From Stutzerimonas kunmingensis (GTDB lineage Bacteria; Pseudomonadota; Gammaproteobacteria; Pseudomonadales; Pseudomonadaceae), in assembly GCF_900114065.1 (NCBI RefSeq), contig NZ_FORS01000014.1, positions 1-50,954 of the forward strand: a stretch of 50,954 nt of DNA. The letters are read 5' to 3'. A program made the translations under genes and the position numbers. Every line of letters begins with the position of its first letter. The first letter of the stretch is position 1. The notes under the pieces are model-generated. The model was given only the letters and a program-made list of their open reading frames with translations. It was not told where the DNA came from and did not search any database. Of the stretch, positions 50,050 to 50,954 are shown piece after piece.

Positions 50050-50637
50050 GGAAACTCTGAAGAAGACCTCCTGATTTTGGCAAAATGTCCGGACTCCACC
50101 CGCCGAGTTTTCCGATGAAGCAGATGACCTTTGCCGACGCCGAGTACGCCGGCAAGCGCAAACAGACCCGCAAAGAGCTGTTCCTGATCGAGATGGATCA
50201 GGTGGTGCCGTGGAAGGGTTTGATTGCCTTGATCGAGCCGCACTATCCCAAGGGTGAAGGTGGTCGTCCGGCGTATCCGCTGATGGCGATGCTGCGCGTA
50301 CATTTGATGCAGAACTGGTTTGGCTACAGCGATCCGGCGATGGAGGAAGCGCTGTACGAGACGACCATCCTGCGCCAGTTCACCGGGTTGAGCTTGGAGC
50401 GCATTCCCGACGAAACCACCATCCTCAACTTCCGCCGGCTGCTGGAGAAACACGAACTGGCTGCCGGCATCCTGGCTGTGATCAATGGCTATCTCGGTGA
50501 CCGCGGTCTGTCGCTGCGTCAGGGCACTATCGTCGATGCCACGTTGATCAATGCGCCAAGTTCGACCAAGAACAAAGACGGCAAGCGCGACCCGGAGATG
50601 CACCAGGCCAAGAAGGGTAACCAGTACTACTTCGGCA
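50050..50637 (+). mobile_element. IS5-family insertion sequence, interrupted by a group II intron
   Basis: GGAAACTCTGAAGAAG at about 50050 is a typical IS5-like left end, preceded by CTAG, the usual 4-bp IS5 target. The transposase frame begins shortly after and is interrupted at 50637/50638. The right end is outside the window. Confidence 0.75.
50115..50637 (+). pseudogene. IS5-family transposase, N-terminal part (interrupted)
   Basis: From ATG 50115 (MKQMTFADAEYAGKRKQTRK) the frame covers PRAxxP-type segments GGRPAYPLMAMLRVHLMQNW and PDETTILNFRRLLEKHELA, then IVDATLINAPSSTKNK with the first catalytic Asp. It reaches GNQYYFG and enters intron sequence at 50638, inside what would be the Met codon of the FGMKAH block. 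A start at 50085 is also open. If the intron splices, the transposase could still be made. Confidence 0.85.
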
Positions 50638-50954
50638 GTGCGACCTGAAAGTCGCATGGGTTTCTGTTCCGCAGGTTAACGCCCGACGGAACCGACTGTT
50701 CCACCACTCGTTCCCTACCCAGACAGGCGTGGCCGGTAACAGCCGGGTCTGAAGCTCTGGGGACAATGTAACCGCCGATATTTCGGTAGGTCGAACCGCG
50801 AGGCCAGACTGAATCTGCCAGCATCAAGGCGGAGAGGCGCTAGGGATGAACAGGTACGGCTAACACAAGTGAACCTCATATAAACGTCGTCATAGTAGCC
50901 AAGCCAAAGATGCTGACAGGCTTGTACCAAAAGGTGCGCGGCCAGGCAGGGGCT
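50638..50954 (+). mobile_element. Group II intron, 5' part
   Basis: The inserted DNA begins GTGCGACCTGAAAGTCGC, the GUGYG 5' splice-site consensus with an immediate GCGAC/GTCGC hairpin. It continues with long stretches of stem-forming, non-coding domain I-like sequence (for example GGCGTGGCC...GGGTCTGAAGCTCTGG and CGCCGATATTTCGG). The insertion point lies inside the transposase codon after TTCGGCA. The window ends before domain IV, so the reverse transcriptase/maturase gene is not seen. Confidence 0.72.

Overview
The window reads as an accessory (genomic island) region of a Pseudomonas-like gammaproteobacterium. The codon style, the FAN1/DinG-type helicase pair, the rulAB remnant and the IS types all point to Pseudomonas. 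No rRNA, tRNA or CRISPR array was recognised. The stretch is a mosaic: intact catabolic and defence cassettes are separated by insertion-sequence ends and broken genes.

Layout. 1-2800: the right end of an IS21-family element (ends at 314) cuts off the 5' part of a AAA+ ATPase gene; a damaged small ORF and a WYL regulator follow, then a 206-bp IS66-derived MITE-like element with a perfect 8-bp target duplication. 2831-3724: tyrosine recombinase 1. 3.8-6.4 kb: mostly unrecognised DNA, a hypothetical protein and a metallophosphoesterase. 6.85-16.26 kb: a GC-rich catabolic cassette with a spermidine/putrescine-type ABC importer, an SDR dehydrogenase, a class III aminotransferase-fold enzyme overlapping a small-molecule kinase, a DeoR regulator and a proline-iminopeptidase-like hydrolase. 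The kinase and PLP-enzyme pair suggests breakdown of an amino alcohol by phosphorylation and phospho-lysis. 16.58-23.4 kb: a three-gene anti-phage operon of Shango type (helicase, DUF2791/BrxD-like ATPase, TerB protein) preceded by a DEDDh exonuclease, then three small genes of unknown function.

24.65-26.2 kb is a scrap zone: a 14-bp inverted repeat, a broken PIN toxin gene, a 5 x 23-bp IS21-type terminal array and the tail of a semialdehyde dehydrogenase. 26.4-30.6 kb is an aldehyde dehydrogenase / old yellow enzyme / LLM flavoprotein / ArsR cassette. 30.86-33.4 kb holds an IS66 transposase fragment and an orphan, decayed MobH-type conjugative relaxase. 33.46-38.34 kb holds a UvrA-like ATPase and the decayed helicase and FAN1 nuclease genes. 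A second small MITE-like element (38502-38660), a formaldehyde-dehydrogenase-like ADH and a complete IS3-family element follow. The IS3 element truncates hsdS after 28 codons, leaving an orphan hsdM in a leftward rmuC-containing gene group. A BrxR/CapW-like WYL regulator, a pRiA4b ORF-3-like gene and a LexA-controlled rulAB remnant follow. The remnant ends 9 bp from tyrosine recombinase 2 (48913-49791), a paralogue of recombinase 1 in the same orientation. The window closes inside a group II intron that interrupts an IS5-family transposase.

The two related recombinases, about 46 kb apart and with conserved upstream elements at identical spacing, suggest that the interval was assembled by successive island insertions, probably around a rulB hotspot. 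All family assignments come from motif recognition by eye; no database search was run.
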